Shown here in pieces: positions 47,218 through 56,088 of a stretch of DNA of 64,000 nucleotides. How positions within the stretch are numbered: the first letter of the stretch is position 1; the number at the start of each line of letters is the position of its first letter. The stretch covers positions 45,558 through 109,557 of the forward strand of contig NZ_JALHQI010000002.1 in assembly GCF_022842045.1 (NCBI RefSeq), in the 5' to 3' direction. Under the pieces are notes generated by a model. That model was not told where the DNA came from. It ran no database searches and saw nothing but the letters and a program-made list of their open reading frames with translations. This DNA is from Arenimonas sp. GTDB lineage: Bacteria > Pseudomonadota > Gammaproteobacteria > Xanthomonadales > Xanthomonadaceae. The position numbers were made by a program, and so were the translations under genes.

Positions 47218-49497
47218 ATGAGCAGTACCCGCAAGCTATGGATCGCACTCGCGACCCTGCTCGCCGTCTCGTTTTCCGTCCTGCTATGGGTCGGCGGCGA
47301 GATCCACCGCGAGATGCCACCCGTGCCCGAACAAGTGGTCACGGCCAGTGGCCAGGTCGTCTTCACCCGCGCCGACATCGAGACCGGCCGCCAGGTCTGG
47401 CAGACCACCGGCGGCCAGCAGCTCGGTTCCGTGTGGGGCCACGGCAGCTACGTCGCCCCCGACTGGACGGCCGACTGGCTGCACCGCGAATCGGTCGACA
47501 TCCTCGACCAGTGGGCCCGCCGGGACTATTCCGTCGCGGGCTTCGACGCGCTTGGCAAGGGCGAACAGGCGGCGCTGACCGCCCGCCTCACCGAAATGAT
47601 GCGCGCGAACACCTACGACGCGGGCTCGAAGTCTGTGGTGATCAGCAACGACCGCGCGCTGGCCATCAGCAACGTTTCCGCCCATTACCAAAGCCTGTTC
47701 GGCAACGACCCGGCCACCGCGGTGCTGCGCGAGAACTACGCGATGAAGAACAACACCGTCGCCGACGCCGGGCACCGGCGCGCGATGACGGCGTTCTACT
47801 GGTGGACGGCCTGGTCGGCCGTCACCCAGCGCCCGGGCAAGGAAATCACCTATACCAACAACTGGCCGCACGAGCCGCTGGTGGGCAACGTGCCGCCGTC
47901 GAACCTGTTCCTGTGGACGGTGTTCAGCGTGCTCTTCCTGCTGGCCGGCGTCGCGCTGCTGGGCTGGCACTACGCGGTGAACCACAGCCGCGAAGAGCCA
48001 CCGCTGCAGCTCCCGGCCACCGATCCGCTGGCCAAGGTGGTGGTGACGCCGTCGATGAAGGCCACGGCCAAGTACTTCTGGGTCGTGATCGCGCTGTTCC
48101 TGGTGCAGATCCTGCTGGGCGCGATCACCGCGCACTACCAGGTCGAGGGCCAGGAGGCCTACGGCTTCGCGCTGGCCGAATACCTGCCCTACTCGCTCAC
48201 GCGCACCTGGCACACGCAGCTGGCGGTGCTGTGGATCGCGACCGCCTGGCTGGGCATGGGCCTGTACATCGGGCCGGCGATCTCCGGGCATGAGCCGAAA
48301 TTCCAGGCCCTCGGCGTCCACATCCTGTGGGTCTGCCTGATCATCATCGTCGTCGGTTCGTTCGCGGGCCAGTGGTTCGCGGTGATGCAGAAGCTGGGCC
48401 TGGCCCACAACTTCTGGTTCGGCCACCAGGGCTGGGAATACGTGGACATCGGCAGGTTCTGGCAGTGGTTCCTGTTCATCGGCCTGGGCCTGTGGCTGAC
48501 GCTGGTGGGCCGCTGCCTGGTGCCCGCCATCCGCCAGGGCGGCGAGTCGAAGTCCATCACCACCCTGCTCTTCCTGTCCACCGTCGCGATCGGCCTGTTC
48601 TACGGCGCCGGACTGATGTGGGGCGAGCACACGCACCTGTCGATGGTCGAGTACTGGCGCTGGTGGGTCGTGCACCTGTGGGTCGAGGGCTTCTTCGAAG
48701 TGTTCGCCACCGCGGTCATCGCCTTCCTGTTCACCAAGCTGGGCCTGATCAAGAACAGCACGGCCACGGTGGCGGTGCTGTTCGCGACCATCGTGTTCAT
48801 GGCCGGCGGCGTGCTGGGCACCCTGCACCACCTTTACTTCACCGGCACGCCGGTGGCGGTGATCGCACTGGGCGCCTCGTTCTCCGCGCTCGAGGTGGTG
48901 CCGCTGGCCTACGTCGGCTTCGAGGCCTACCACACCTTCAAGCTTGGCCACGCCACGCCGTGGATGCAGCGCTACAAGTGGCCGATCCTGTTCTTCGTCG
49001 CGGTCGCGTTCTGGAACCTGGTGGGCGCCGGCCTGTTCGGCTTCCTGATCAACCCGCCGCTGCCGCTGTACTACATGCAGGGCCTGAACCTGACCCCGCT
49101 GCACGGCCACACGGCGCTGTTCGGCGTGTACGGCATGCTCGGCATCGGCCTGATGCTGTTCTGCCTGCGCGGCATGAAGCCGGATGCGATCTGGCCCGAG
49201 GCGCCACTGCGCACCGGGTTCTGGGCGCTCAACATCGGCCTGGTCGGGATGGCGCTCTTCACCCTGCTGCCGATAGGCGTGCTGCAGCTGGTCGCGGCCA
49301 TCGACCACGGCTACTGGTTCGCGCGTTCGGCGGACTTCATGCAGCAGCCCATCATCGAGATGCTGGTGTGGATGCGGGTGCCGGGCGACACGATCTTCAG
49401 CGTGGGCGCCGTGTCCATCGCCTGGTTCGTGGCGCGGCTCTGGATCTCGCCGACGAAGGCTCCGGCCATCGAGGTGGCGACTGACGCCGCGCGCTGA
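47218..49497 (+). CDS. norB: Quinol-dependent nitric oxide reductase (qNOR)
   Basis: The start MSSTRKLWIALATLLAVSFS at 47218 gives 759 residues; the open frame upstream covers the promoter. The N-terminal extension (residues 40-230) replaces the NorC cytochrome and marks the single-subunit quinol type. The catalytic region has heme and non-heme iron ligands in WGEHTHLSMVEYWRWWVVHLWVEGFFE, GTLHHLYFTG and LHGHTALFGVYG. It reduces two NO to N2O in the inner membrane. It is monocistronic with its own FNR-type box and terminator. Confidence 0.96.
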   Translation: MSSTRKLWIALATLLAVSFSVLLWVGGEIHREMPPVPEQVVTASGQVVFTRADIETGRQVWQTTGGQQLGSVWGHGSYVAPDWTADWLHRESVDILDQWARRDYSVAGFDALGKGEQAALTARLTEMMRANTYDAGSKSVVISNDRALAISNVSAHYQSLFGNDPATAVLRENYAMKNNTVADAGHRRAMTAFYWWTAWSAVTQRPGKEITYTNNWPHEPLVGNVPPSNLFLWTVFSVLFLLAGVALLGWHYAVNHSREEPPLQLPATDPLAKVVVTPSMKATAKYFWVVIALFLVQILLGAITAHYQVEGQEAYGFALAEYLPYSLTRTWHTQLAVLWIATAWLGMGLYIGPAISGHEPKFQALGVHILWVCLIIIVVGSFAGQWFAVMQKLGLAHNFWFGHQGWEYVDIGRFWQWFLFIGLGLWLTLVGRCLVPAIRQGGESKSITTLLFLSTVAIGLFYGAGLMWGEHTHLSMVEYWRWWVVHLWVEGFFEVFATAVIAFLFTKLGLIKNSTATVAVLFATIVFMAGGVLGTLHHLYFTGTPVAVIALGASFSALEVVPLAYVGFEAYHTFKLGHATPWMQRYKWPILFFVAVAFWNLVGAGLFGFLINPPLPLYYMQGLNLTPLHGHTALFGVYGMLGIGLMLFCLRGMKPDAIWPEAPLRTGFWALNIGLVGMALFTLLPIGVLQLVAAIDHGYWFARSADFMQQPIIEMLVWMRVPGDTIFSVGAVSIAWFVARLWISPTKAPAIEVATDAAR

Positions 49498-49517
49498 ACG
49501 CAGGTAGTGAAACCACC

Positions 49518-49554
49518 GGGCGGGGCCGACGAATCGGCTCCGCCCCTTTCTTTC
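49518..49554 (+). terminator. Terminator of norB
   Basis: GGGCGGGGCCGA and TCGGCTCCGCCC form a 12-base-pair stem with one G-T pair and a CGAA loop, followed by CTTTCTTT. It begins about 20 bases after the norB stop and separates norB from nnrS. Confidence 0.82.
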
Positions 49555-49591
49555 CGCGGGATCGATTCGGGCCACCCTGCTCCCTGTGGGA

Positions 49592-49633
49592 GTGACTTGG
49601 GTCAAGGCGCGCCGGGCGGTGGCTTGGCAGCAT
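49592..49633 (+). promoter_or_regulatory. FNR-type promoter of nnrS
   Basis: Box GTGACTTGGGTCAA (49592-49605, first base off), 22 bases, then CAGCAT (49628-49633). The predicted start falls on base 49640, which is the A of the nnrS ATG, so the mRNA would be leaderless. No Shine-Dalgarno sequence is present. Confidence 0.72.
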
Positions 49634-49639
49634 GGCGGC

Positions 49640-50851
49640 ATGGATACGAAACGCACGCATTCGCCAGGTTTGTCGGCGCTGGCCGCGGCGCCGCACCGGC
49701 TTCTTTTCTTCGTCGGCGCGGCCAACGTGCTGGCGGCGATGGGCTGGTGGACAGGCTGGCTGGGCGGCTGGCTGCCGACGCCCAGCGTGCCGGCCGGCTG
49801 GATGCACGCCTTCGTGATGCAGTACCAGGTGCTGCCGACCTTCATTTTCGGGTTCCTGCTGACGGTGTTCCCGCGCTGGATGGCGCAGGCCGAGGCGAGC
49901 CGGTGGCATTACCTGCCGGTCGGGCTGGGCCTGGTCGCAGGACAGGGGCTGGTGCTCGCGGGACTGACGACCGGCTCGGCGATGCTGGTGCACGTGGGCG
50001 TGATCAACACGATCGCGGGCTGGGTGGCGGCGATGGTGGTGCTGGCCGGGTGGCTGGCCAGCGACCGCAGCGGCAACTGGCATGCGATCTCCTGCTTCGG
50101 CGGCCTGCTGATGGGCCTGGCGGGCCTGCTGGCCTTCGCCGCCTACCTGCATATGCCAGGCGAGCCGCGGCTGGCGTTCGCGATGCTGAAGATCGGCACC
50201 TTCGGGCTGCTGGTGCCGGTGTACGCCACGGTGGCGCACCGGATGTTCCCCTTCTTCGCCGGCAACGTCGTCGCCGGCTATGTTTCGTGGCGGCCGATGT
50301 GGCTGCTCGCGGTGGCCTGGCCGCTTTGGCTGGGGCACCTGGCGCTCGAGCTGGCGCATCTCCACCCGTGGCTGTGGCTGGTGGACCTGCCGCTGCTGGC
50401 GCTGGCGGGTCTCACGATGTGGCGCTGGTGGCCGCGGGGCAAGTCGCCGCCGCTGCTGATGGTGCTGTTCATCGGCTACGCCTGGCTGCCGATCGCGCTG
50501 GCGCTTTATGCGGCGCAGAGCCTGTGGTTCCTGGGCACCGGCGAGTTCACGCTGGGACGGGCGCCGGTGCACGCGATTTCGGTCGGCTTCTTCGGCAGCC
50601 TGCTGGTGGCGATGGTCACGCGCGTGACCCAGGGCCACTCCGGGCGGCCGCTGGTGCTGGGCAGTGTCCCCGCGCTCGCCTTCGCCGGCATGCAGGTCGT
50701 GTCGGTGGTTCGCATCGGCGCCGAACTGACGGCGAATCCAGCGCCCTGGTTCCTCGCCGCCAGCGTCGGCTGGCTGGGGGTCTTCCTGCCCTGGGTGCTG
50801 CGCTCGCTGTGGATCTACGCCACGCCGCGCGTCGACGGCCGGCCCGGCTGA
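49640..50851 (+). CDS. nnrS: NnrS-family heme/copper membrane protein
   Basis: The start MDTKRTHSPGLSALAAAPHR at 49640 gives 403 residues with about twelve membrane helices. NnrS hallmarks are APHRLLFFVGAANVLAAMGWW, the HAFVMQYQVLPTFIFGFLLT segment and VYATVAHRMFPFF. NnrS proteins relieve NO-derived stress during denitrification. A further ATG at 49632 is out of frame. The SirB2-like gene follows after 10 bases. Confidence 0.93.
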   Translation: MDTKRTHSPGLSALAAAPHRLLFFVGAANVLAAMGWWTGWLGGWLPTPSVPAGWMHAFVMQYQVLPTFIFGFLLTVFPRWMAQAEASRWHYLPVGLGLVAGQGLVLAGLTTGSAMLVHVGVINTIAGWVAAMVVLAGWLASDRSGNWHAISCFGGLLMGLAGLLAFAAYLHMPGEPRLAFAMLKIGTFGLLVPVYATVAHRMFPFFAGNVVAGYVSWRPMWLLAVAWPLWLGHLALELAHLHPWLWLVDLPLLALAGLTMWRWWPRGKSPPLLMVLFIGYAWLPIALALYAAQSLWFLGTGEFTLGRAPVHAISVGFFGSLLVAMVTRVTQGHSGRPLVLGSVPALAFAGMQVVSVVRIGAELTANPAPWFLAASVGWLGVFLPWVLRSLWIYATPRVDGRPG

Positions 50852-50861
50852 GGCGCTCGCG

Positions 50862-51263
50862 ATGATCGCCTTCTACCTGCAGATCAAGCTCGTGCACGTC
50901 GCCGCGGTGCTCGCCAGCGGCGGACTGTTCGTGGTGCGCGGCGCACTGGGGCTGGCCGGCGTTCGCTGGGCGATGGCGGCGCCGCTGCGCTACCTGAGCT
51001 ACACCATCGACACCGTGCTGCTGACGGCGGCGCTGATGCTGCTGACCGCGCTCAAGCTCAATCCCCTCGTGGTGCCCTGGCTGTCGGTGAAGCTGGTGCT
51101 GCTGGTGGTCTACGTGGTGCTGGGCAGCCTGGCGCTCAAGCGCGCCCGCACCCGGCGGGCGCGGGCGCTTTGCTACGCCGCGGCGCTGGCCACCTTCGCG
51201 TTCATGTACTTCGTGGCGCGCACGCATCATCCGCTCGGCCTCCTGCAGGGCCTCGCGGGCTGA
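50862..51263 (+). CDS. SirB2-like membrane protein
   Basis: The 133-residue protein has four membrane helices and the SirB family motifs YLQIKLVHVAAVLASGGLF, near-terminal WLSVKLVLLVVYVVLGSLALKR, and FMYFVARTHHP. The function of SirB2-like proteins is unclear. It lies 10 bases after nnrS and probably shares the FNR-type promoter, which suggests a role in NO or anaerobic physiology. Its stop is part of a palindrome with the fabB stop. Confidence 0.85.
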   Translation: MIAFYLQIKLVHVAAVLASGGLFVVRGALGLAGVRWAMAAPLRYLSYTIDTVLLTAALMLLTALKLNPLVVPWLSVKLVLLVVYVVLGSLALKRARTRRARALCYAAALATFAFMYFVARTHHPLGLLQGLAG

Positions 51264-51278
51264 CACCGGCCGGTGTCA
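51261..51278. terminator. Perfect palindrome joining the sirB2-like and fabB stop codons
   Basis: TGACACCGGCCGGTGTCA is an 18-base perfect palindrome whose two ends are the TGA stop of the plus-strand gene and the TGA stop of minus-strand fabB. It could act as a loopless bidirectional hairpin; no T-run is present. Confidence 0.5.
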
Positions 51279-52484
51279 AGCGCGGCCGAACACCAGGGTC
51301 GCGTTGGTGCCACCGAATCCGAAGCTGTTGGACATCACCGTGTGCAGTTCCGCAGCACGGGATTCGCGCAGGATCGGGAAGCCCTCCACCCGGGGATCCA
51401 GGCGATCGATGTTGACCGAGCCGGCCATGAATCCCTCGCGCATCATCTGCAGGCAGTAGATCGCCTCGTGCACGCTGGCCGCGCCAAGGGAGTGGCCCGA
51501 GAGGCCCTTGGTCGAAGACAGCGGCGGCACCGCGTCGCCGAACACGGCGCGCACGGCCTCGAGCTCGACCACGTCGCCCAGCGGCGTCGAGGTGCCGTGG
51601 GTGTTGAGGTAGTCGATCGGCGCCTCGACGCCCTCCATCGCCATCCGCATGCAGCGCACCGCGCCCTCGCCCGAGGGCGCCACCATGTCGGCGCCGTCGG
51701 AGGTGATGCCGTAGCCCAGCAGTTCGGCATGGATGCGGGCGCCGCGGGCGCGCGCGTGCTCGTACTCCTCGAGCACCAGCATGCCGGCGCCACCGGCGAT
51801 GACGAAGCCGTCGCGGTCGGCGTCATACGGGCGCGAGGCCTGCGCCGGCCGGTCGTTGAACCCGGTGGACAGCGCGCCCATCGCGTCGAACTGCAGCGTG
51901 AGGCCCCAGTGCAGCTCCTCGCCGCCGCCGGCGAACATGATGTCCTGGCGGCCGCTGCGGATCATGTCGGCGGCCAGTCCGATGCAGTGCGCCGAGGTCG
52001 CGCAGGCCGCGCCGATCGAGTAGCTCATGCCGCGGATGCCGAAGCCGGTGGCGAGGTTGGCCGACACCGTGGAGGTCATCGTCTTGGGCACCATGTACGG
52101 ACCCACCTTGCGCACGCCGCGGTTGCGCAGCAGGTCGGCCGCCTCGACCTGCCACTGCGCCGAGCCGGCGCCCGAACCCGCGACCAGGCCGGTTCGCGGG
52201 CTGCGTACCTGTTCGTCGTCCAGGCCGGCATCGGCGATCGCGGACTGCATCGCCACGTACGCGTAGGCCGCCGCATCGCCCATGAAGCGGCGCAGCTTGC
52301 GGTCGATGGCGGCTTCGGCGTCGAACACCGGCCGGCCGCCCACGTGGCTGCGCAGGCCCATCGCCACCGCGTCCTCGAGCAGACCGATCCCAGGCCTCCC
52401 CTCGCGGAGCGCGGCGCCAACCGTGGCGAGGTCATTGCCCAGGCAGGACACGATGCCCATGCCGGTGATCGCGATGCGGCGCAT
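51276..52484 (-). CDS. fabB: 3-oxoacyl-[acyl-carrier-protein] synthase I
   Basis: The start [20 protein letters not shown] at 52484 gives 402 residues, the FabB size. Catalytic Cys161 is in [13 protein letters not shown], with the two histidines in [11 protein letters not shown] and [10 protein letters not shown]. FabB extends cis-3-decenoyl-ACP, so with FabA it makes unsaturated fatty acids without oxygen. fabA lies 2 bases upstream on the same strand. The pair is embedded in the denitrification island. Confidence 0.96.
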   Translation of the reverse strand: MRRIAITGMGIVSCLGNDLATVGAALREGRPGIGLLEDAVAMGLRSHVGGRPVFDAEAAIDRKLRRFMGDAAAYAYVAMQSAIADAGLDDEQVRSPRTGLVAGSGAGSAQWQVEAADLLRNRGVRKVGPYMVPKTMTSTVSANLATGFGIRGMSYSIGAACATSAHCIGLAADMIRSGRQDIMFAGGGEELHWGLTLQFDAMGALSTGFNDRPAQASRPYDADRDGFVIAGGAGMLVLEEYEHARARGARIHAELLGYGITSDGADMVAPSGEGAVRCMRMAMEGVEAPIDYLNTHGTSTPLGDVVELEAVRAVFGDAVPPLSSTKGLSGHSLGAASVHEAIYCLQMMREGFMAGSVNIDRLDPRVEGFPILRESRAAELHTVMSNSFGFGGTNATLVFGRA

Positions 52485-52486
52485 GC

Positions 52487-53002
52487 TCAGAACCCCTCCG
52501 TCGAAGTGAACAGGCCAACGCGGAGATCCTTCGCGGTGTAGATCTCGCGACCGTCCACGCGCATCGCGCCGTCGGCGATCACCAGCGAAAGCTTGCCGCG
52601 CACGACGCGCCGGATGTCGATCTCGTAGGAAACGAGCCTGGCGGTCGGCAACACCTGGCCGGTGAACTTCACTTGCCCCACGCCGAGCGCACGACCGCGG
52701 CCGGGCTCGCCCTGCCAGGGAAGGAAGAAGCCCGCGAGTTGCCAGAGCGCATCCAGGCCCAGGCAGCCCGGCATCACCGGATCGCCCTGGAAGTGGCAGG
52801 CGAAGAACCACAGGTCCGGGCGGATATCGAGTTCGGCACGGATGACGCCCTTGCCGTTCGCGCCACCGTCGGCGCGTATCTCGGTGATGCGGTCGAACAT
52901 CAGCATCGGGTCGGCCGGCAGGCGTGCGTTGCCCGGTCCGAACATTTCGCCGCGCGCACAGGCGAGCAGCTGGTCGCGGTCGTAGGAAGCGGCTTGGATC
53001 AT
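52487..53002 (-). CDS. fabA: 3-hydroxydecanoyl-ACP dehydratase/isomerase
   Basis: The start [20 protein letters not shown] at 53002 gives 171 residues. Catalytic residues match E. coli in position: His70 in [10 protein letters not shown] and Asp84 in [11 protein letters not shown]. It dehydrates and isomerises the C10 intermediate, the branch point of anaerobic unsaturated fatty acid synthesis. It forms an operon with fabB. An imperfect inverted repeat lies just upstream. Confidence 0.97.
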   Translation of the reverse strand: MIQAASYDRDQLLACARGEMFGPGNARLPADPMLMFDRITEIRADGGANGKGVIRAELDIRPDLWFFACHFQGDPVMPGCLGLDALWQLAGFFLPWQGEPGRGRALGVGQVKFTGQVLPTARLVSYEIDIRRVVRGKLSLVIADGAMRVDGREIYTAKDLRVGLFTSTEGF

Positions 53003-53011
53003 GGATTCATT

Positions 53012-53042
53012 CGCACTGCAAAAAAATGCATTCTGCAATGCG
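53012..53042 (-). promoter_or_regulatory. Inverted repeat upstream of fabA
   Basis: On the minus strand CGCATTGCA and TGCAGTGCG form an inverted repeat (8 of 9 matching) around a 13-base spacer that includes a T-run. It lies 10 bases before the fabA ATG, a position suitable for a repressor. No match to the FabR or DesT sites that I recall, and no clear promoter, was seen. Confidence 0.3.
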
Positions 53043-53125
53043 ATGCTCACCGTTCGCGCCAGTATTGTTGTCCCATCCTCCGTACGCCTGCGTAGTGTTG
53101 AGGTGCGGATGACGCGCGATGTCGC

Positions 53126-54322
53126 CTAGGGCCAGGCCCACTCGACCTGCAGCCAGAGCTTGCGCGTGTCGCGTGCGAAACCATGGCTTCGATAGTCGGC
53201 AAATTTCGCCAGTCCGGTCAGGCGCGCCGTCAAGGGAATGGACAGCGAGGCGTCCCACTCGTGGCCGTAGTCGATGCTGCCCCGGTCGGACCGGTAGTCG
53301 TGCCAGGCGACCGTCCATGCCAGCGTGTCCGCCAGCCGCCCGGCACCGAATTTTCCAGACACGCTGGCATAGCGGTCATCAAGTCCGTTGGCCGGCGTGA
53401 CGAGGAACTTGTCGGCCCAGCCGTTGAACGCATGCAGCGTGGCCAACGGCGTCTGGAAGGCCGTGGCGCCATTGCCGCCCAGCTGCTCCCATCCCAGCTT
53501 CCAGGTCAGCCCGCCCGCGACCAGGGAAGGCTCGACCAGGAAATAGTCGGCGTCGGTGGTGCTCGGGTTGCCGGCATGGTCTTGCTGGTTGGCGACTTCC
53601 AGCGTCCAGCCGAAGCCGGCCTTGCCGAAGGTTCGCTGGCTGTTCCAGCGCAGGCCCAGCGTTCGGGTGGAGGCCGCCGCCACGTCCCGGTCCTCGTGCC
53701 AGTAACCGTAGCCGGTGAGGCTGCCGCCGCCGAACTGCCAGCCAAGATTCACAAGGTGCGTGTCGAGCCGGCGTTCGCGCGCCAGCGGGTCGCGCGCCTG
53801 GTCGCCGAACACGCGGTGGACGCGGTCGAGCCACGCATAGCGCAGCACCAGGCCTTCACGCAGGGTTGCGTCGGCGGCTAGGCCGTCGAACGTCTGTTCG
53901 TTCTGGCGCCAGCCGACATTGCCGACGAAGCGGTGGTTGTCGAAGCCGAGGCGCTGCCGACCCAGCGTGCCGCCGCCGCGCTCGCCACGCCAGCGCAGCC
54001 AGGCCTGGTTGATCTCCAGCGCGCGGGCATCGGGCACCGCGGGGTAGGCGGTCTTGCCGTTGGCGCCGGAGTTGAAGCGGTCGCTTAGCTCCGCGACGCC
54101 TTCGCCCTCGAAGCCGGTGCTGAAGCCGTGCGCCAGTGCGCGGCTCCAGCCCAGGCGCAAGCGCAGCGTGTCGGCGGCGGCGCTGCGTGCCAAGGCATGG
54201 TCGTCCACCGCTTCGTGGCGGAAACGAAGGTTCGCCGTCCAGCCATCCGCGGCGGTGGCGGGGAGGGCGGCTTGCAGCGCGAGCAGCCCCAGGGAAAGTG
54301 GCAGGCATGGCTTCAGGGTCAT
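53126..54322 (-). CDS. Alginate-export-type outer-membrane porin
   Basis: The start MTLKPCLPLSLGLLALQAAL at 54322 gives 398 residues with a signal peptide (ending ATAA near residue 25). The remainder is a predicted beta-barrel with RFRHEAVDD, LEINQAWLRWRG and GRQRLGFDNHRFVGNVGWRQNEQTFDG, a pattern of the alginate_exp/AlgE-like porin family. It ends WAWP rather than in a terminal aromatic residue, which is odd for a barrel. The FNR-type box on its strand and the divergent nirK suggest an anaerobic solute pore; nitrite entry is a guess. Confidence 0.82.
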   Translation of the reverse strand: MTLKPCLPLSLGLLALQAALPATAADGWTANLRFRHEAVDDHALARSAAADTLRLRLGWSRALAHGFSTGFEGEGVAELSDRFNSGANGKTAYPAVPDARALEINQAWLRWRGERGGGTLGRQRLGFDNHRFVGNVGWRQNEQTFDGLAADATLREGLVLRYAWLDRVHRVFGDQARDPLARERRLDTHLVNLGWQFGGGSLTGYGYWHEDRDVAAASTRTLGLRWNSQRTFGKAGFGWTLEVANQQDHAGNPSTTDADYFLVEPSLVAGGLTWKLGWEQLGGNGATAFQTPLATLHAFNGWADKFLVTPANGLDDRYASVSGKFGAGRLADTLAWTVAWHDYRSDRGSIDYGHEWDASLSIPLTARLTGLAKFADYRSHGFARDTRKLWLQVEWAWP

Positions 54323-54359
54323 GGCGCGGTCCGTCGTGGGCCCGGTTCGGGCCACCACG

Positions 54360-54401
54360 ATGCTGGCAGGCGTGCACGCGCCTTCCCCTGAGCCAGGTCA
54401 A
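54360..54401 (-). promoter_or_regulatory. FNR-type promoter of the porin gene
   Basis: On the minus strand the box TTGACCTGGCTCAG (54388-54401) is followed after 22 bases by CAGCAT (54360-54365). The predicted start is near 54353, 31 bases before the ATG. The box diverges from consensus in the second half-site (CTCAG). Confidence 0.6.
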
Positions 54402-54478
54402 GCGGCACGCACTCCGTCGCGGGATTTCGCGGACCACATCGCCGCCCCGGGGGCAAAAACTCGGCCGGCGCCCTCGAC

Positions 54479-54520
54479 TTGACCTATGTCAGGGAGATGG
54501 CCCCAGCGTTTGCCGACACT
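54479..54520 (+). promoter_or_regulatory. FNR-type promoter of nirK-nirV-sco
   Basis: Box TTGACCTATGTCAG (54479-54492, last base off), 22 bases, then GACACT (54515-54520). The start is predicted near 54527, with a 37-base leader containing GGAGA before the nirK ATG. Confidence 0.75.
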
Positions 54521-54563
54521 CTCTCCCAGGTTGAACGCATCAACACTTGCCCGGAGACGCACG

Positions 54564-56087
54564 ATGAAACGCCAGCTGCTCGCCCTCTCGATCGCCGCCC
54601 TGCTCGCGCTGCCGGGCTGCCGCGACAACCCCAACGCCAACCTCGACTCCCGCGGCCAGGCCACGGCCAGCGCCGACGCCGGCGACACCGGCGGCTCGCG
54701 CAAGGGCGATTTCGGCCCGCCGCAGGGCGAGCCGGTCGAGGCCGTGCTGACCAGCCCGCCGCTGGTGCCGCCGGCCACCGGCCGCGACTACCCGGCCAAG
54801 GTGGTGGTGAACCTCGAAGTCCGCGAAGTCGACATGGAGATCTCCGAAGGCGTCACCTACACCTTCTGGACCTTCGGCGGCACCGTGCCCGGCAGCTTCA
54901 TCCGCGTGCGCCAGGGCGACACGGTGGAGTTCCACCTCAACAACCACCCCGACTCGAAGATGCCGCACAACATCGACCTGCACGGCGTGACCGGGCCGGG
55001 CGGCGGCGCCGCGTCCACGTTCACGGCTCCGGGCCACAGCTCGCAGTTCACCTTCAAGGCGCTCAACGCCGGCCTCTACGTCTACCACTGCGCCACCGCG
55101 CCGGTGGGCATGCACGTGGCCAACGGCATGTACGGCCTGATCCTGGTCGAGCCGCCCGAAGGCCTGCCGCCGGTGGACAAGGAGTTCTACGTGATGCAGG
55201 GCGACTTCTACACCACCACCAAGTACCGCGAGAAAGGCTACGCGCCGTTCGACATGCAGAAGGCGATCGACGAGAACGCCACATACGTGCTGTTCAACGG
55301 TGCCGAGAACTCCATGACCGGCGACAACGCGCTCAAGGCCAACGTCGGCGAGAGCGTGCGCATGTACGTCGGCAACGGCGGCCCGAACCTGATCTCGAGC
55401 TTCCACGTGATCGGCGAAATCTTCGACAAGGTCTGGTTCGAGGGCGGCACGAAGTACCAGGAGAACGTCCAGACCACCCTGATTCCGGCCGGCGGCGCCG
55501 CGATGGCCGACTTCCACCTGGAGGTGCCGGGCAGCTACGTGCTGGTCGACCACTCCCTGTTCCGCGCCTTCAACAAGGGCGCGCTGGCGATCCTGAAGGT
55601 GGACGGCGCCGAGAACCCGGCCATCTACTCGGGCAAGGAAGTCGACGAGGTCTACCTCGGCGACAAGGCCGGCAGCATGGCGCCGGTGGCGGCCGCGGCC
55701 GCGGCCAACGCGGCCGGCACGCTCACGCTGGAGGACCAGGTCGCGGCCGGCCAGGCGCTGTTTGCCGGCACCTGCTCGACCTGCCACCAGCCGGACGGCA
55801 AGGGCCTCGCGGGCGTCTTCCCGCCGCTGGCCCAGTCCGACTGGATGACGCGCTCGCACGCCGAGCTGGCCGGCATCGTGCTCAACGGCCTCACCGGCCC
55901 GATCAAGGTCAACGGCCAGGACTACAACTCGGTGATGCCGCCGATGAGCCAGCTCACCGACGACGAGGTCGCCAACATCCTCACCTACACGCTCAACAGC
56001 TGGGGCAACCCGGGGGGCCGCGTGAGCAAGGAGGACGTGGCCAAGGTGCGCGCCAGCACCGAGCGCGGCGAAGGCGCGGCGCACTGA
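54564..56087 (+). CDS. nirK: Copper nitrite reductase fused to cytochrome c, lipoprotein type
   Basis: The start [19 protein letters not shown] at 54564 gives 507 residues. An upstream in-frame ATG overlaps the FNR-type box and is rejected. The signal ends in a lipobox LPGC (Cys19, Arg at +2), predicting outer-membrane anchoring. Two cupredoxin domains follow: type 1 copper ligands His135, Cys176, His184, Met189; type 2 ligands His140, His175, His330; catalytic Asp138 and His281. A C-terminal cytochrome c domain has CSTCH (Cys404, Cys407, His408). It reduces nitrite to NO, taking electrons through its own heme. nirV follows after one base. Confidence 0.96.
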   Translation: MKRQLLALSIAALLALPGCRDNPNANLDSRGQATASADAGDTGGSRKGDFGPPQGEPVEAVLTSPPLVPPATGRDYPAKVVVNLEVREVDMEISEGVTYTFWTFGGTVPGSFIRVRQGDTVEFHLNNHPDSKMPHNIDLHGVTGPGGGAASTFTAPGHSSQFTFKALNAGLYVYHCATAPVGMHVANGMYGLILVEPPEGLPPVDKEFYVMQGDFYTTTKYREKGYAPFDMQKAIDENATYVLFNGAENSMTGDNALKANVGESVRMYVGNGGPNLISSFHVIGEIFDKVWFEGGTKYQENVQTTLIPAGGAAMADFHLEVPGSYVLVDHSLFRAFNKGALAILKVDGAENPAIYSGKEVDEVYLGDKAGSMAPVAAAAAANAAGTLTLEDQVAAGQALFAGTCSTCHQPDGKGLAGVFPPLAQSDWMTRSHAELAGIVLNGLTGPIKVNGQDYNSVMPPMSQLTDDEVANILTYTLNSWGNPGGRVSKEDVAKVRASTERGEGAAH

Positions 56088-56088
56088 C

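Noticed and set aside
47284..49845. 853-codon open frame on the minus strand opposite norB
   Set aside because: It crosses norB, its terminator and the start of nnrS; norB is certain from its catalytic motifs.
54486..54563. Upstream in-frame ATG for nirK
   Set aside because: It lies within the FNR-type box and its 26 extra residues would precede a complete lipoprotein signal.
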